DNA of 64,000 nt from Actinomycetota bacterium (GCA_009702045.1 WLIV01000005.1:106737-170736), one strand, 5' to 3'. Shown: positions 32,884-41,488, counted from the first letter of the stretch. A program made the numbers and translations. The notes: generated by a model not told the origin, from the letters alone.

Positions 32884-34470
32884 TCAGGCCTCTTCGGCCG
32901 GAGCTTCGACGACAGCGGGGGTCTCGACAACGGCCGCTTCGACTTCGACCACAGCTTCGACCACAACCTCGGCCACAGCTTCGGCGACGGCGGGGGTCTC
33001 GACGACAGCCGCTTCGACTTCGACCACAGCTTCGACCACAACCTCGGCCACAGCTTCGGCGACGGCGGGGGTCTCGACAACAGCCGCTTCGGCGGGAGCA
33101 GCAGGCGTTACGGCGGGCTTCGGTGTCGGCGGCTTGGGTGCCGGCTTGGCCGCAGCCTTGGTCGGGGCGGTCGGGCGCGTCGGACGGAGCGGCTTGGGCT
33201 GCGCCTTGGCATCGATATCCACACCGAACAGCGCAGCCACCTGCGGGAGCAACGAGCCGACGCGCTTGACCGTGGCGAGCAGTTCATCGTTCACCTGAGC
33301 CGGCTTTGCGGTCGGAGTGACCTGGCTACGAATCGGGCTGAAGGCCACGGCTTCGAGGACTGCGGCCCAACGGTCGGGCAGAGCATCGGTGGCGAGGCTG
33401 CCGGTTGCAGCAGCGGCCAGGCGCGCCGCGATTTCGGCGGGGAAGCGCACGCCGGCCTTGGGCGGCTGCGACGACAGCTTGAGCGCACGCACCACGCGAC
33501 CCACCGTGATTGCAGCGTCGATGTCCTCGAACCACAGCGCGAGTTCCTTCTCCTGCTTGGTGACCAACGCCTCCTTGAGGCGAGTGGCGACTTCACGGGT
33601 GGCTTCGTCGCGGGCGACCATCGGGTCGTCGGCACCGACCACGACGCTGCGCAGATCGCGCAGATCGAGCTCGTCGAGGTCGGCGAGTGCGGCATCGGCA
33701 CGGTCGAGCCATTCGGCAACGCGCAGCTTGGGGAGCAACTGCTCGGCGATCGCCAGCAAGCCTGCAGCCGGAATCTCTTCCTTGCCCTCGGCCTTCAACT
33801 GGGCATTCTGCTCGTTCACGGCCTGGCGCACGGCGGGCAGGCCACCTGCGAGGGCGCGCTCGGCAACGGCCTTCTGAGCCTCTGTGAGATCGGCCACCAC
33901 GGCGTTGCGGTGTGCACGGCCGGGCTTGAGCCGCTTGGCCTTCGGACGCTGCGGCAGTTCCGGCGGGGTCTCGAAGCGGGGGCGACGGTCGCCGCCCTCG
34001 CGGCGCGGGCCGCGGTCTGATCCGGGTGCTCCGGGGGCACCATCACGACGCGGGCGACGGTCGCCACCAGGGCCACGATCGGCTCCCGGTGCGCCTTCGC
34101 GGCGCGGGCCGCGGTCGCCACCGGGGGCGCCATCACGGCGCGGGCGACGGTCGCCACCGGGGCCACGATCACGATCGCTGCGCTCGCGACGAGCGAGTTG
34201 CTGCGTCACTTCTTCAAAGGGCTTCTCGCTGGGAATCAACTCGAGCAAACCGCCCTTGTCGGACTTCAGCTTGGTAGACGCCACGGCCAGGATCGTGATG
34301 CCGTCCATCTCGTATTCGGCGTCTGCCTTCAACACGAGGCCGATCGAGGCTCCCGTGGGAAGCAGCGCGCCGTCGAGCACGCCTTTGGGTTTCTGGGCAC
34401 CTGCAGCTCGCCAGGTCCACGTGCCGTCGGGGCGCGCACTGGTGAGCTCGATTTCGATCCTGCGGGACAT
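32884..34470 (-). CDS. RG-repeat protein with C-terminal 25-residue tandem repeats
   Basis: A 528-residue protein I cannot assign. It has a short beta-rich domain (1-65, with GALLPTGASIGLVLKA), an arginine-glycine-proline low-complexity region (about 93-165, units like DRGPGGDRRPRRDGAPG), a helical middle (about 185-405, VADLTEAQKAVAERALAGG onward), and a proline-alanine linker leading to two and a half 25-residue repeats beginning AVVETPAVAEAVAEV. RG-rich regions usually bind RNA. A TACCGT box lies eight bases before the ATG. No signal peptide. Confidence 0.72.
   Translation of the reverse strand: MSRRIEIELTSARPDGTWTWRAAGAQKPKGVLDGALLPTGASIGLVLKADAEYEMDGITILAVASTKLKSDKGGLLELIPSEKPFEEVTQQLARRERSDRDRGPGGDRRPRRDGAPGGDRGPRREGAPGADRGPGGDRRPRRDGAPGAPGSDRGPRREGGDRRPRFETPPELPQRPKAKRLKPGRAHRNAVVADLTEAQKAVAERALAGGLPAVRQAVNEQNAQLKAEGKEEIPAAGLLAIAEQLLPKLRVAEWLDRADAALADLDELDLRDLRSVVVGADDPMVARDEATREVATRLKEALVTKQEKELALWFEDIDAAITVGRVVRALKLSSQPPKAGVRFPAEIAARLAAAATGSLATDALPDRWAAVLEAVAFSPIRSQVTPTAKPAQVNDELLATVKRVGSLLPQVAALFGVDIDAKAQPKPLRPTRPTAPTKAAAKPAPKPPTPKPAVTPAAPAEAAVVETPAVAEAVAEVVVEAVVEVEAAVVETPAVAEAVAEVVVEAVVEVEAAVVETPAVVEAPAEEA
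32921..33095. repeat. 75-base tandem repeat inside the RG-rich gene
   Basis: Units start at 32921, 32996 and 33071 (word GTCTCGAC), a period of exactly 75 bases, so the reading frame is kept. Copies differ by only a few bases (for example ACAACGGCC against ACGACAGCC), which indicates recent duplication. Confidence 0.88.
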
Positions 34471-34478
34471 AGGTCTCC

Positions 34479-34484
34479 ACGGTA
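34479..34484 (-). promoter_or_regulatory. -10 box of the RG-rich gene
   Basis: TACCGT on the minus strand, eight bases before the ATG at 34470. Confidence 0.4.
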
Positions 34485-34524
34485 TCTGCTATAGAGCACT
34501 TCGCTCCACTACGAAGCGGATCGG

Positions 34525-34530
34525 TACCCT
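34525..34530 (+). promoter_or_regulatory. leaderless -10 box of the gamma-carbonic-anhydrase-like gene
   Basis: TACCCT six bases before the GTG at 34537. Confidence 0.5.
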
Positions 34531-34536
34531 TCCCTG

Positions 34537-35055
34537 GTGCCTATCTACGCGCTCGGCGAGTTCGTGCCCGACATCCATCCCGATGCTTACGTCCATCCTG
34601 ATGCGGTGGTGATCGGCAACGTCACCATTGGTGCCGACAGCTCCATCTGGCCTGGAGCGGTGCTGCGTGGCGACGAAGGATTCATCCGCATCGGTGCCCG
34701 AACGAGCATTCAGGACAACTGTGTGGTGCACACCACGGCGCAGGACGGCACCACCGTGGGCGACGACTGCGTCGTGGGACACTTGGTGCACCTCGAAGGC
34801 TGCACGATCGAGAACGGGTGTCTCATCGGGAATGCCTCGATGGTGTTGCACCGTGCGACGGTGCGCAGCGGTGCGATTGTTGCTGCCAACGCAGTGGTGC
34901 TGGACGACACCGAGGTTCCAACGGGTGCCCTGGCAGTGGGCACGCCAGCGGTCATCAAGGCCGGGCGCGCCCGCTCGCACATGGCGAGAGAAGGCGCGAA
35001 GGTCTACGTCGAGCGGGGTCGTTCCTATCGAGCCAACCTTCGGCGGATCGACTGA
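34537..35055 (+). CDS. gamma-carbonic anhydrase-like hexapeptide-repeat protein
   Basis: A 172-residue left-handed beta-helix protein. The hexapeptide rungs (VHPDAVVIGNVTIGADSSIW, GARTSIQDNC) and the short C-terminal helix fit the gamma-CA family. Of the three metal-binding histidines H65 and H82 are present, but the position that is HGC in classical enzymes reads EGC (E87); H85 is close by. Carbonic anhydrase activity is therefore uncertain. It is coupled to prmA by a one-base overlap (TGATG). Confidence 0.85.
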   Translation: MPIYALGEFVPDIHPDAYVHPDAVVIGNVTIGADSSIWPGAVLRGDEGFIRIGARTSIQDNCVVHTTAQDGTTVGDDCVVGHLVHLEGCTIENGCLIGNASMVLHRATVRSGAIVAANAVVLDDTEVPTGALAVGTPAVIKAGRARSHMAREGAKVYVERGRSYRANLRRID

Positions 35056-35852
35056 TGCTCGCGTTTGTGGTCAGCGTTCGACCGGACGATGTGGAAGTCG
35101 CCTCGGACGCGTTGTGGGGACTCGGCGTCGTCGCCGTCGAGGAGCGTTCTACGGTCGACGGCGGGGTGGAACTGTGGACCTCGCTGGGCGACGTCGATCC
35201 GGCCACCATCGAGTGGCCGCAGCAGTGGCCGTGGCGGCTGGTTGAGATCGACGAAACAGTCGCCGACACCTGGCGCGAGTTCGCGACACCGATCCTCATC
35301 GAGCCCGATCTGGTGGTTCGGCCAGCGTGGGTGGCGTACGACGCTCCGATCGGCGTCACCGTGCTGCACATCGAACCGGGGTCTACGTTCGGTATGGGTG
35401 ATCACCCCACCACCATCCTGTCGTTGCGAGCACTGCGCCGACTGATCACCGCCGGTTGTTCGGTGCTCGACGTCGGGTGCGGCTCGGGAGTCCTCGCGAT
35501 CGGCGCCTGCGTCCTCGGCGCAGCTACTGCAGTGGGGGTCGACATCGCCCCAGCAGCAGTGCCGGTCACCGAGGCGAACGCTCTCGCGAACGGTGTGGCC
35601 GACCGGGTGGCCGTCAGCACCACTGATCTCGAAGATGTCCAGGGTGTCTACGACATCGTCGTCGCCAACATCCTCGCCCCGACGCTGATCGCTCTGGCGC
35701 CCGATCTCCGCCGTGTCGTCGCTCCAGGGGGCGCACTCGTCATCAGCGGTGTGCTCGCCACTGCTCACGCGCACGTGCTGGAAGCACTCGCACCCTTGCG
35801 GGTCGTCGCCACCGATGAGCAGGACGGTTGGGTCGCAGTCACCCTGCGCTGA
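35055..35852 (+). CDS. prmA: ribosomal protein L11 methyltransferase (PrmA family)
   Basis: SAM-dependent methyltransferase that modifies lysines and the N-terminus of L11. The 265-residue protein has the EPGSTFGMGDHPTT segment before the SAM site LDVGCGSGVLAIGA, the GVDIAPAAV acidic loop and the DIVVANILAPTLI active-site motif, followed by GGALVISGVL. These match PrmA closely. The start is fixed by the overlap with the upstream gene; longer frames run into that gene. Confidence 0.9.
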   Translation: MLAFVVSVRPDDVEVASDALWGLGVVAVEERSTVDGGVELWTSLGDVDPATIEWPQQWPWRLVEIDETVADTWREFATPILIEPDLVVRPAWVAYDAPIGVTVLHIEPGSTFGMGDHPTTILSLRALRRLITAGCSVLDVGCGSGVLAIGACVLGAATAVGVDIAPAAVPVTEANALANGVADRVAVSTTDLEDVQGVYDIVVANILAPTLIALAPDLRRVVAPGGALVISGVLATAHAHVLEALAPLRVVATDEQDGWVAVTLR

Positions 35853-35861
35853 GAACACCCC

Positions 35862-35891
35862 TCACAGGATCGCGTCTCACAGGATCGCGTC
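35862..35891. repeat. 15-base tandem duplication at the ribokinase-family stop codon
   Basis: TCACAGGATCGCGTC occurs twice without a gap (35862-35876, 35877-35891). The second copy carries the last codons and stop of the minus-strand ribokinase-family gene. Confidence 0.85.
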
Positions 35892-36725
35892 GACCGCAGA
35901 CCGGTGGGGGATCGAGGGCACGGCACCGGCCGCAGTAGTGCACAGGGCTCCGGCAGCCGCGGCGAATCGCAGGGCCACCGGGAGTTCATCACCGGCAGCG
36001 AGGCGAGCTGCCAAGGCGCCGCAGAACGAATCGCCGGCGGCCGTGGTGTCGACCGGTGTCACCGAGAATGCAGGGACATGGAGCACACCCTCGGCCGTGT
36101 GCAGGTCTGCGCCCTCGCCGCCGCGGGTGACCACCACTGCCTTGGCTCCGAGCGCCAGTAGGTGAGCGGCACCACCCAACAACTCGACTTCGTGCTCGTT
36201 CGGCACGACGATGTCGCACACTCGAAGGAGGGCTTCGCTCAGCGGCCGCGCCGGTGCTGGATTCAACACGGTGAGGGCCCCTGCGGCGCGCGCAACGGTG
36301 AGGGCATGTTGCACTGCCTCGATCGGCACCTCCAGTTGGGCCAGCACCACGAGCGCGGGAGGGAGCGAGGCGCCGGTGACGGCGGCGTTCGCTCCCGGGA
36401 CCACGATGATCAAGTTCTCACCGCTCGCCGACACACCGATCAGTGCTCTGCCGGTGGGTGCGGAGATTCTCTGCACATGCTGCGCGTCGATACCGTCGGC
36501 AGTCATCACCTGCAGCAGGATCTCACCTGCGGAGTCGTCACCGATCGCGCCGACGAAGGCCGTGGCAGCACCCGCTCGAGCGGCAGCGACCGCCTGGTTC
36601 AAACCTTTCCCACCTGGGTACTCGGCGTAGTGCGTACCACTCACCGTCTCGCCCGGTCCGGGCAGACGGTCGACCGTCGCTACCAGATCGAGGTTGGCAC
36701 TCCCCACCACGCAGACATCGAACAT
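35877..36725 (-). CDS. PfkB-family sugar kinase, ribokinase-like
   Basis: Phosphorylates a sugar such as ribose. The 282-residue protein shows DVCVVGSANLDLVATVDRLP, GETV, the first PfkB signature PGGKGLNQAVAAARAGA, TGRALIGV, and the second signature DTTAAGDSFCGALAARL with catalytic aspartate D near residue 240. The usual GAGD reads AAGD. Start ATG at 36725, eight bases after the enoyl-CoA hydratase stop; the frame continuing upstream is that gene's shadow. Last gene of a three-gene run. Confidence 0.9.
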   Translation of the reverse strand: MFDVCVVGSANLDLVATVDRLPGPGETVSGTHYAEYPGGKGLNQAVAAARAGAATAFVGAIGDDSAGEILLQVMTADGIDAQHVQRISAPTGRALIGVSASGENLIIVVPGANAAVTGASLPPALVVLAQLEVPIEAVQHALTVARAAGALTVLNPAPARPLSEALLRVCDIVVPNEHEVELLGGAAHLLALGAKAVVVTRGGEGADLHTAEGVLHVPAFSVTPVDTTAAGDSFCGALAARLAAGDELPVALRFAAAAGALCTTAAGAVPSIPHRSAVDAIL

Positions 36726-36733
36726 GCGCGTCC

Positions 36734-37552
36734 TCAGACCGTCGGCCGGAACACCGGTGGGCGCTTCTCGATGAAGGCGGCGACCGCTTCCTTGTGCTCT
36801 GGGCTCTTCCAGCACTCGGCCAGCATCGCCTGTTCGCGGCGCTGGATGAGGTGGAAGTCGCTCTCGACCGCGTTGTTGGTGATCAGTTGCTTGGTCATCC
36901 GCAGCTGCAGGTCGGCGTTGGCCGCATAACTGCTGGCGACGGCAAGCGCTGTGTGCAGCAATTCCTCCGGCTCGCACAGACGATCAGCGAGGCCCAGTTG
37001 GAAGGCCTCAGCACCACCGATCACCCGGCCGGAGAGGAACAGATCGCTGGCGTGGCCGAAGCCGACGCGCGCAGCCAGGAAACGGGTGCTGGCGAGTTCC
37101 GGCACCAAGCCCATCTTGATGAATCCCATCCCGAACTTGGCGGCTGTGGAGGCGATGATTTGGTCGGCCGGCAGGCACATCGTCACGCCGATACCGATAG
37201 CCGCACCATTGACTGCGCACACGATCGGCTTGCTGTTGCGCACCAAGGCAACCCAGTCGAGGCCGACTGGCATGCCACCCACCCCACCGGCAGTGTCGTT
37301 GCCCGGGTCGACGCCGTCGATGCGCGACTGGAACGTGTCGGCCATATCGGCGCCGGCGCAGAAGCCGCGGCCAGCGCCGGTCAACACCATCGCTCCGACG
37401 GCTGGGTCGAGGTTCGCCTCGTGAATCGCCTGCGCCTGCTCTTCGGCCATGCGCGGGGTCCACGCGTTGAGCTTTTCGGGCCGATTCATCGTGATGACAG
37501 TGATCGGGCCGTCTCTGCCAACAGTGATCTGTGTGTACTCCATGAGCGTCAT
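36734..37552 (-). CDS. enoyl-CoA hydratase/isomerase family protein
   Basis: Crotonase-fold enzyme acting on acyl-CoA. The 272-residue protein has ITMNRPEKLNAWTPRM, the oxyanion-hole GAGRGFCAGADMADTF, KPIVCAVNGAAIGIGVTMCLP and the GLVPELASTRFL segment with a conserved glutamate. The EPEELLHTALAVA and C-terminal CWKSPEHKEAVAAFIEKRPP are typical of hydratases in degradation clusters. ATG at 37543 is an alternative start three codons down. Four bases separate it from the upstream kinase gene. Confidence 0.9.
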   Translation of the reverse strand: MTLMEYTQITVGRDGPITVITMNRPEKLNAWTPRMAEEQAQAIHEANLDPAVGAMVLTGAGRGFCAGADMADTFQSRIDGVDPGNDTAGGVGGMPVGLDWVALVRNSKPIVCAVNGAAIGIGVTMCLPADQIIASTAAKFGMGFIKMGLVPELASTRFLAARVGFGHASDLFLSGRVIGGAEAFQLGLADRLCEPEELLHTALAVASSYAANADLQLRMTKQLITNNAVESDFHLIQRREQAMLAECWKSPEHKEAVAAFIEKRPPVFRPTV

Positions 37553-37556
37553 CGTG

Positions 37557-38609
37557 TCACGACGTGGTGAACAGCGGCGAAGCGTCCAAGTGGTCCAGTG
37601 CCGGTAAGTAGGTGCGCACCGTGTCGCGTCTGAACTTCGTACACAGGTCGGGTCGAAAGAAGCGCGCCCCCTCGCGGACCACGTAGTTCAGCACGAAGAA
37701 GCGGTACACCTCGGGCAAGAACATCACCTCTTCGTCGGACATCGGGAACACCGAACGGTACGAACGAAGGAACTCCAAGAACGTTGGCTCGACGAGCGTG
37801 TGCGGGCCATAGGTGAACCGGGTGCGATCGCCGGTCTTGCTGGACACGCGGGACAGGAAGTAGAAGTCGAGCACTCGCGGTTCGATGCGGAACCAGTCGT
37901 AGTCCCAGCGGCTGAACAGGTGAAATCCGCCATCAGGATCGTTGGCAACGCTGAAGTTGCCGAGATTCCAGTCGATCAGCAAGGGGATCTTGGGCCACTC
38001 GTCGTAGCCGACGGAGATGAGTCGCTCGAGGAACTTGTGGGTGTGCTTCCACAGCACGCCGATGGACTCGGGCGGCAGTTCGAAGTTGCGGGTCGCGAAT
38101 GGGCTCTCCAACAGCTCGAGCAGGTGGATGGCGTCGCTCTTCACCGTTTTGGAACCTGCCGGGAGTTGCGGCGCGATGTCGGTGCATGCCAGGTGGAACT
38201 CGGCGATCTCGCGGCCGAGGTTGTGCACCTCATCGACGGTCAGCACACGCGGGAGGGAATCCCTGCGGGGTACGTCGTCGTAGAACACTGCCCACATCCG
38301 CTGGTTGTACCAGGTGAAGATGCGGCCATCGGGTCGACGCCACACTTCGGCAAGCATGCCTCGAAACCGTGTGCCGTCGAGGAAGCGCGCGCAACGGTTC
38401 AAACGATCGTGGTCCTCGTAGAACAGGAAGTACGACCCGTACGACGACACCTTGCTGATGGCGGTGGAGCCGTCGTCGAGATGCAACCGGAACACTCGGT
38501 TGGTGGAAACGTTCGCGCTGACCTCGTCGACGCGAACGATCGCTCGGGGGTCGTCATACTCGGCCCATGCGGCTGCGACAGCGTTGCGATGGGTGAGTGA
38601 AGTGGTCAC
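37557..38609 (-). CDS. aminoglycoside-phosphotransferase-fold kinase
   Basis: A 350-residue protein kinase-like phosphotransferase. Visible features are VFRLHLDDGSTAISKV (N-lobe with the ATP-binding lysine), YGSYFLFYEDHDRL and the catalytic loop PLLIDWNLGNFSV, followed by RWDYDWFRIEPRVLDFYFL, where D-W/Y-D supplies metal ligands. The usual HGD reads LID-W-N. The GTG start at 38609 is supported by a leaderless promoter; a longer frame reaches 38705. Substrate unknown. It heads the operon with the hydratase and the sugar kinase. Confidence 0.78.
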   Translation of the reverse strand: MTTSLTHRNAVAAAWAEYDDPRAIVRVDEVSANVSTNRVFRLHLDDGSTAISKVSSYGSYFLFYEDHDRLNRCARFLDGTRFRGMLAEVWRRPDGRIFTWYNQRMWAVFYDDVPRRDSLPRVLTVDEVHNLGREIAEFHLACTDIAPQLPAGSKTVKSDAIHLLELLESPFATRNFELPPESIGVLWKHTHKFLERLISVGYDEWPKIPLLIDWNLGNFSVANDPDGGFHLFSRWDYDWFRIEPRVLDFYFLSRVSSKTGDRTRFTYGPHTLVEPTFLEFLRSYRSVFPMSDEEVMFLPEVYRFFVLNYVVREGARFFRPDLCTKFRRDTVRTYLPALDHLDASPLFTTS

Positions 38610-38615
38610 ACGCGC

Positions 38616-38621
38616 ATCGTA
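38616..38621 (-). promoter_or_regulatory. leaderless -10 box of the phosphotransferase operon
   Basis: TACGAT on the minus strand, six bases before the GTG at 38609. Confidence 0.55.
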
Positions 38622-38646
38622 CGCGTGAGGGAACTCGCTCGCAGCG

Positions 38647-38952
38647 TCAGCCGACGTTGCGCGCCCGTACGCCGATGGGAGCGATGAGGCGGAATCCCGC
38701 TGCATGGCGTTCGTCCTCGCTCTCGCCTCCCCAGAGACCGTACTCGTGGTTCGCTCGGGCGAACTCGCGGCAGTGTTCGTTCACCGTGCACGAACCGCAC
38801 ACCTGACGAGCGGTCGCCTCGCGACGATCGCGCGCCTGTGGTCGCTCGGCTGGCGGCGGAAAGTACAGATGAGTGAGCCCGCGACAGGCCCCATCGTTCA
38901 TCCAGCGATCGTCTGTAATGACACGCTGCCCAAAGACATCGACTGCTGCCAT
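38647..38952 (-). CDS. WhiB-family iron-sulfur transcription factor
   Basis: Actinobacteria-specific regulator that binds a [4Fe-4S] cluster and the main sigma factor. The 101-residue protein has the four cysteines C23, C52, C55 and C61 (CRG and CGSCTVNEHC) and the GLWGGES turn at 72-78, followed by a basic tail for DNA contact. ATG at 38952. The next gene downstream has its own promoter. Confidence 0.95.
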   Translation of the reverse strand: MAAVDVFGQRVITDDRWMNDGACRGLTHLYFPPPAERPQARDRREATARQVCGSCTVNEHCREFARANHEYGLWGGESEDERHAAGFRLIAPIGVRARNVG

Positions 38953-39004
38953 GGAACCCCCAGTTCAAGCCGGCGCAGATACTTGCTGTGAGCAAGTAGT
39001 CGTC

Positions 39005-39010
39005 ACTCTA
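39005..39010 (-). promoter_or_regulatory. possible -10 box of the whiB gene
   Basis: TAGAGT on the minus strand, 52 bases before the ATG. A long leader of this kind differs from the leaderless genes around it. Confidence 0.35.
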
Positions 39011-39051
39011 GGCGATGGAGTGGTCGTCGTCCAGAGCGAATATTCGGATTC

Positions 39052-40116
39052 TTACGCCAGGATCTGTCGCACCCCGGCGACGAAGCGATCGACGTCGTCC
39101 TGGGTCGTGTCCCAGGCCGTCATCCACCGCACCTGATCGCGGCTGACGTCCCAGTCCCAGAAGAAGCACCACTCGCGCAATGGTTCGATGACCGAGTGAG
39201 GGAGTATCGGGAACAGGCTGTTGACCTGCGGCGCGTGGTCGAACTCAACGCCCGGGATCGTGCGGGTCGCCGCGTACAGGCGGGCGGCCATGTCGTTCGA
39301 CTGTTCTGCCAATCGGATCCAGAGGTCATCATGCAACAGGCCGTTGAACTGAGCGGCGATGAACCGCATCTTGGAGGGCAACTGAGTGACCATCTTGCGG
39401 ACGAACTTGGCGCGCTCCGCAAGGGCCGGGTCGAGATAGATCACGGCCTCGGCGCCCATCGCACCGGCCTTGGTGCCACCAAAGCTGACGACGTCGACAC
39501 CGGCGTCCACCGTGAAGCTGCGAAGGGCCCCCACCGTGCCGCCGAGCGCAGCGGTGGCATTGGCCAGACGCGCTCCGTCGAGATGCACCCGCATCCCCAG
39601 TGAGTGAGCGGTGTCGCACAGCGCAGCGATCTCGTCGGCGGTGTACAGCGTGCCGAGCTCCGTGCTCTGCGTGATGCTGACCACACTGGGCTGCGCGTGG
39701 TGCTGTACACCCAGATGATGCGCCTGCTCGCGGAGTTGCTCCGGGATCAGCTTGGCCGTGGGCGAGGGGAGCGTCAGCAGTTTGGCGCCGAGCACTCGCT
39801 CTGGTGCGCCGGCCTCGTCCACCGCGATGTGCGACCACTCGGTGCAGATGACACAGTCCGCTGGGCGCAACAGAGTCGCGAGCGACATGACGTTCGCTCC
39901 AGTGCCGTTCCACACGAGGTAGGCCTCTGTAGCAGGCCCGAAGAGGTCGCGGAATCGCGCCTGCGCCTCAAGCGTCCAACGATCGTCGCCGTAGGCCAGC
40001 GCGTGGCCATCGTTCGCCGCGCTGACCGCGTCCATCACTGCGGGGTGGGCGCCGGCGGCGTTGTCACTGGCGAACGCCCGCAGCGGGGCGATGGGCATCT
40101 CACGCGGTGCAGACAT
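39052..40116 (-). CDS. ltaE: low-specificity threonine aldolase-type PLP enzyme
   Basis: PLP enzyme that splits threonine or allo-threonine to glycine and acetaldehyde. The 354-residue protein starts with SDNAAGAHPAVMDAVSAAN and has YGDDRWTLEAQARF, the cofactor region WNGTGANVMSLATL, VHLDGARLANA and the Schiff-base lysine in SFGGTKAGAMGAE. Length and spacing fit the family. It is divergent from the mycothiol-type gene with 43 bases between. Confidence 0.92.
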   Translation of the reverse strand: MSAPREMPIAPLRAFASDNAAGAHPAVMDAVSAANDGHALAYGDDRWTLEAQARFRDLFGPATEAYLVWNGTGANVMSLATLLRPADCVICTEWSHIAVDEAGAPERVLGAKLLTLPSPTAKLIPEQLREQAHHLGVQHHAQPSVVSITQSTELGTLYTADEIAALCDTAHSLGMRVHLDGARLANATAALGGTVGALRSFTVDAGVDVVSFGGTKAGAMGAEAVIYLDPALAERAKFVRKMVTQLPSKMRFIAAQFNGLLHDDLWIRLAEQSNDMAARLYAATRTIPGVEFDHAPQVNSLFPILPHSVIEPLREWCFFWDWDVSRDQVRWMTAWDTTQDDVDRFVAGVRQILA

Positions 40117-40145
40117 ATTCGGTCAGTCTGCCAAGGCGCACGGCG

Positions 40146-40151
40146 TACTGT
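40146..40151 (+). promoter_or_regulatory. -10 box of the maleylpyruvate-isomerase-family gene
   Basis: TACTGT eight bases before the ATG at 40160. Confidence 0.45.
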
Positions 40152-40159
40152 GCCCACGT

Positions 40160-40891
40160 ATGACAATCGATCATCTGAGCCACCTGGCGGCAAACGCTGA
40201 TGCGCTCGCCGAGGCCGTCGCCATCGGCGCGGCTGACGCACCGATTGCCGGCTGCCCCGGCTGGACCTTGTCGCAACTCGCCGTTCATGTCGGCGGTGTG
40301 CACCGTTGGGCTCGCGTTGCCGCGGCGACAGGCGCTCCGCCGCTGATCGACCCTGCAGACGACCCGGCGCCCTCGACGATGAGTGGGCTGGCGGCGTGGT
40401 TGCGCTCTGGGGCGGAGCAACTTTCGGCGACGCTGCTGCTACTCGATCCAGCGGCACCCACTTGGCACCCGTTCCCTGTCGAGCCGAAGGTGGCTGGGCT
40501 GTGGCCGCGCCGCCAGGCTCACGAGACAGCGGTGCATCGCATCGACGCAGAGCTGGCGATTGGCAGAACGGCCATGCTCGATGCTGAGTTCGCTGCGGAC
40601 GGGGTGGACGAGTACTGGCACGTCATGCTGCCGCGGATGCTGACACGCGAGCGCCGCACGCCGCCGAGCTCGCGTCTCGCGGTCGAACTCACCGATACTG
40701 GTCGCCGTTGGGTGGCCAGCGGCGCCGACGGAGTTGTCTCGGTGGTGTCCGGCGACGCCGCTGCCGTAGTGCGCGGCTCCTCGCTCAACGTCTTGCTGCG
40801 ATTGTGGGGGAGAGCCGTGCCAGCGGGCTCGATCACGGTGATCGGCGATGCGACCGTTGCTACCGAATGGCTCGCGCTCGGCGGATCGTGA
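40160..40891 (+). CDS. maleylpyruvate isomerase family mycothiol-dependent enzyme
   Basis: A 243-residue protein of the DinB-like mycothiol-maleylpyruvate-isomerase superfamily. The N-terminal four-helix bundle contains the family tag PGWTLSQLAVHVGGVHRWA with its metal-binding histidine, and later RRQAHETAVHRIDAELA with two more histidines. A C-terminal sterol-carrier-like region follows. The fold uses mycothiol, a thiol found only in actinobacteria. The substrate is unknown. It converges with the acyltransferase gene six bases away. Confidence 0.87.
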   Translation: MTIDHLSHLAANADALAEAVAIGAADAPIAGCPGWTLSQLAVHVGGVHRWARVAAATGAPPLIDPADDPAPSTMSGLAAWLRSGAEQLSATLLLLDPAAPTWHPFPVEPKVAGLWPRRQAHETAVHRIDAELAIGRTAMLDAEFAADGVDEYWHVMLPRMLTRERRTPPSSRLAVELTDTGRRWVASGADGVVSVVSGDAAAVVRGSSLNVLLRLWGRAVPAGSITVIGDATVATEWLALGGS

Positions 40892-40897
40892 CCACCG

Positions 40898-41482
40898 TCA
40901 CTGGTCGGGCTGTTCCGGTGACTCTTCTTTCAAGCGGACAGGCCCAGCCTTGCCCTTCTTGACGCCGGTCTTGGCTCCGTAGAACTCGCGCAGCACGTCC
41001 ATGTCGCAGCCGACATCGCCCGACAGCGTCACCACCTTGCCCAGCCCACCAGTGCGCGTGGCGCCGTCGAGGAAACCGCAGACGACGGGCACATCCGCTT
41101 CGAGCGCAATTCTGTAGAAGCCCGACTTCCAGAACGGCGTGTGCGAGCGGGTTCCCTCGGCAGGGATCAGTAACGCCAGACGTTCATGTTTGGCGAATTC
41201 AGCGACGAGTGCAGCCACCATTCCGCCGGGCGCATGGCGATCCACAGCGATACCACCGAGGCCGCGCATGATCGGCCCCATCGGGCCGCTGAACAACGAA
41301 CGCTTCCCGAGCCATGACACGCGAACCCCGCTGGCCCTGGTGATCGCCAGCATCAAGGGGAAGTCCCAGTTGGTGGTGTGTGGCGCAGCAACCATGACGT
41401 ACCGGTCGGGGAGATCGTTGGGTGGCTCCACCAGATTCCAACGCCCGAGCTTCAGGTAGGTCCGAGCGATGAACGACGACAC
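40898..41482 (-). CDS. 1-acyl-glycerol-3-phosphate acyltransferase-like (PlsC family)
   Basis: A 194-residue acyltransferase for lipid synthesis. The catalytic box is HTTNWD (HX4D), the substrate box is PAEGTRS, and GGIAVDR lies between. This short form, with HTTNWDFP, is common for PlsC-like proteins outside core phospholipid synthesis. The GTG start at 41482 is supported by a leaderless promoter. The tail is charged (KKGKAGPVRLKEE). Confidence 0.87.
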   Translation of the reverse strand: MSSFIARTYLKLGRWNLVEPPNDLPDRYVMVAAPHTTNWDFPLMLAITRASGVRVSWLGKRSLFSGPMGPIMRGLGGIAVDRHAPGGMVAALVAEFAKHERLALLIPAEGTRSHTPFWKSGFYRIALEADVPVVCGFLDGATRTGGLGKVVTLSGDVGCDMDVLREFYGAKTGVKKGKAGPVRLKEESPEQPDQ

Positions 41483-41488
41483 CGATTC

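Noticed and set aside
32921..33095. CRISPR array or integron-like repeat
   Set aside because: The 75-base units are contiguous, in frame and without spacers; they encode a protein tail.
32437..34020. A 527-codon open frame on the plus strand across the RG-rich gene
   Set aside because: It starts inside the GNAT gene in another frame and mirrors the low-complexity gene on the minus strand. Its composition (Gly, Arg, His runs) and lack of any motif mark it as a shadow.
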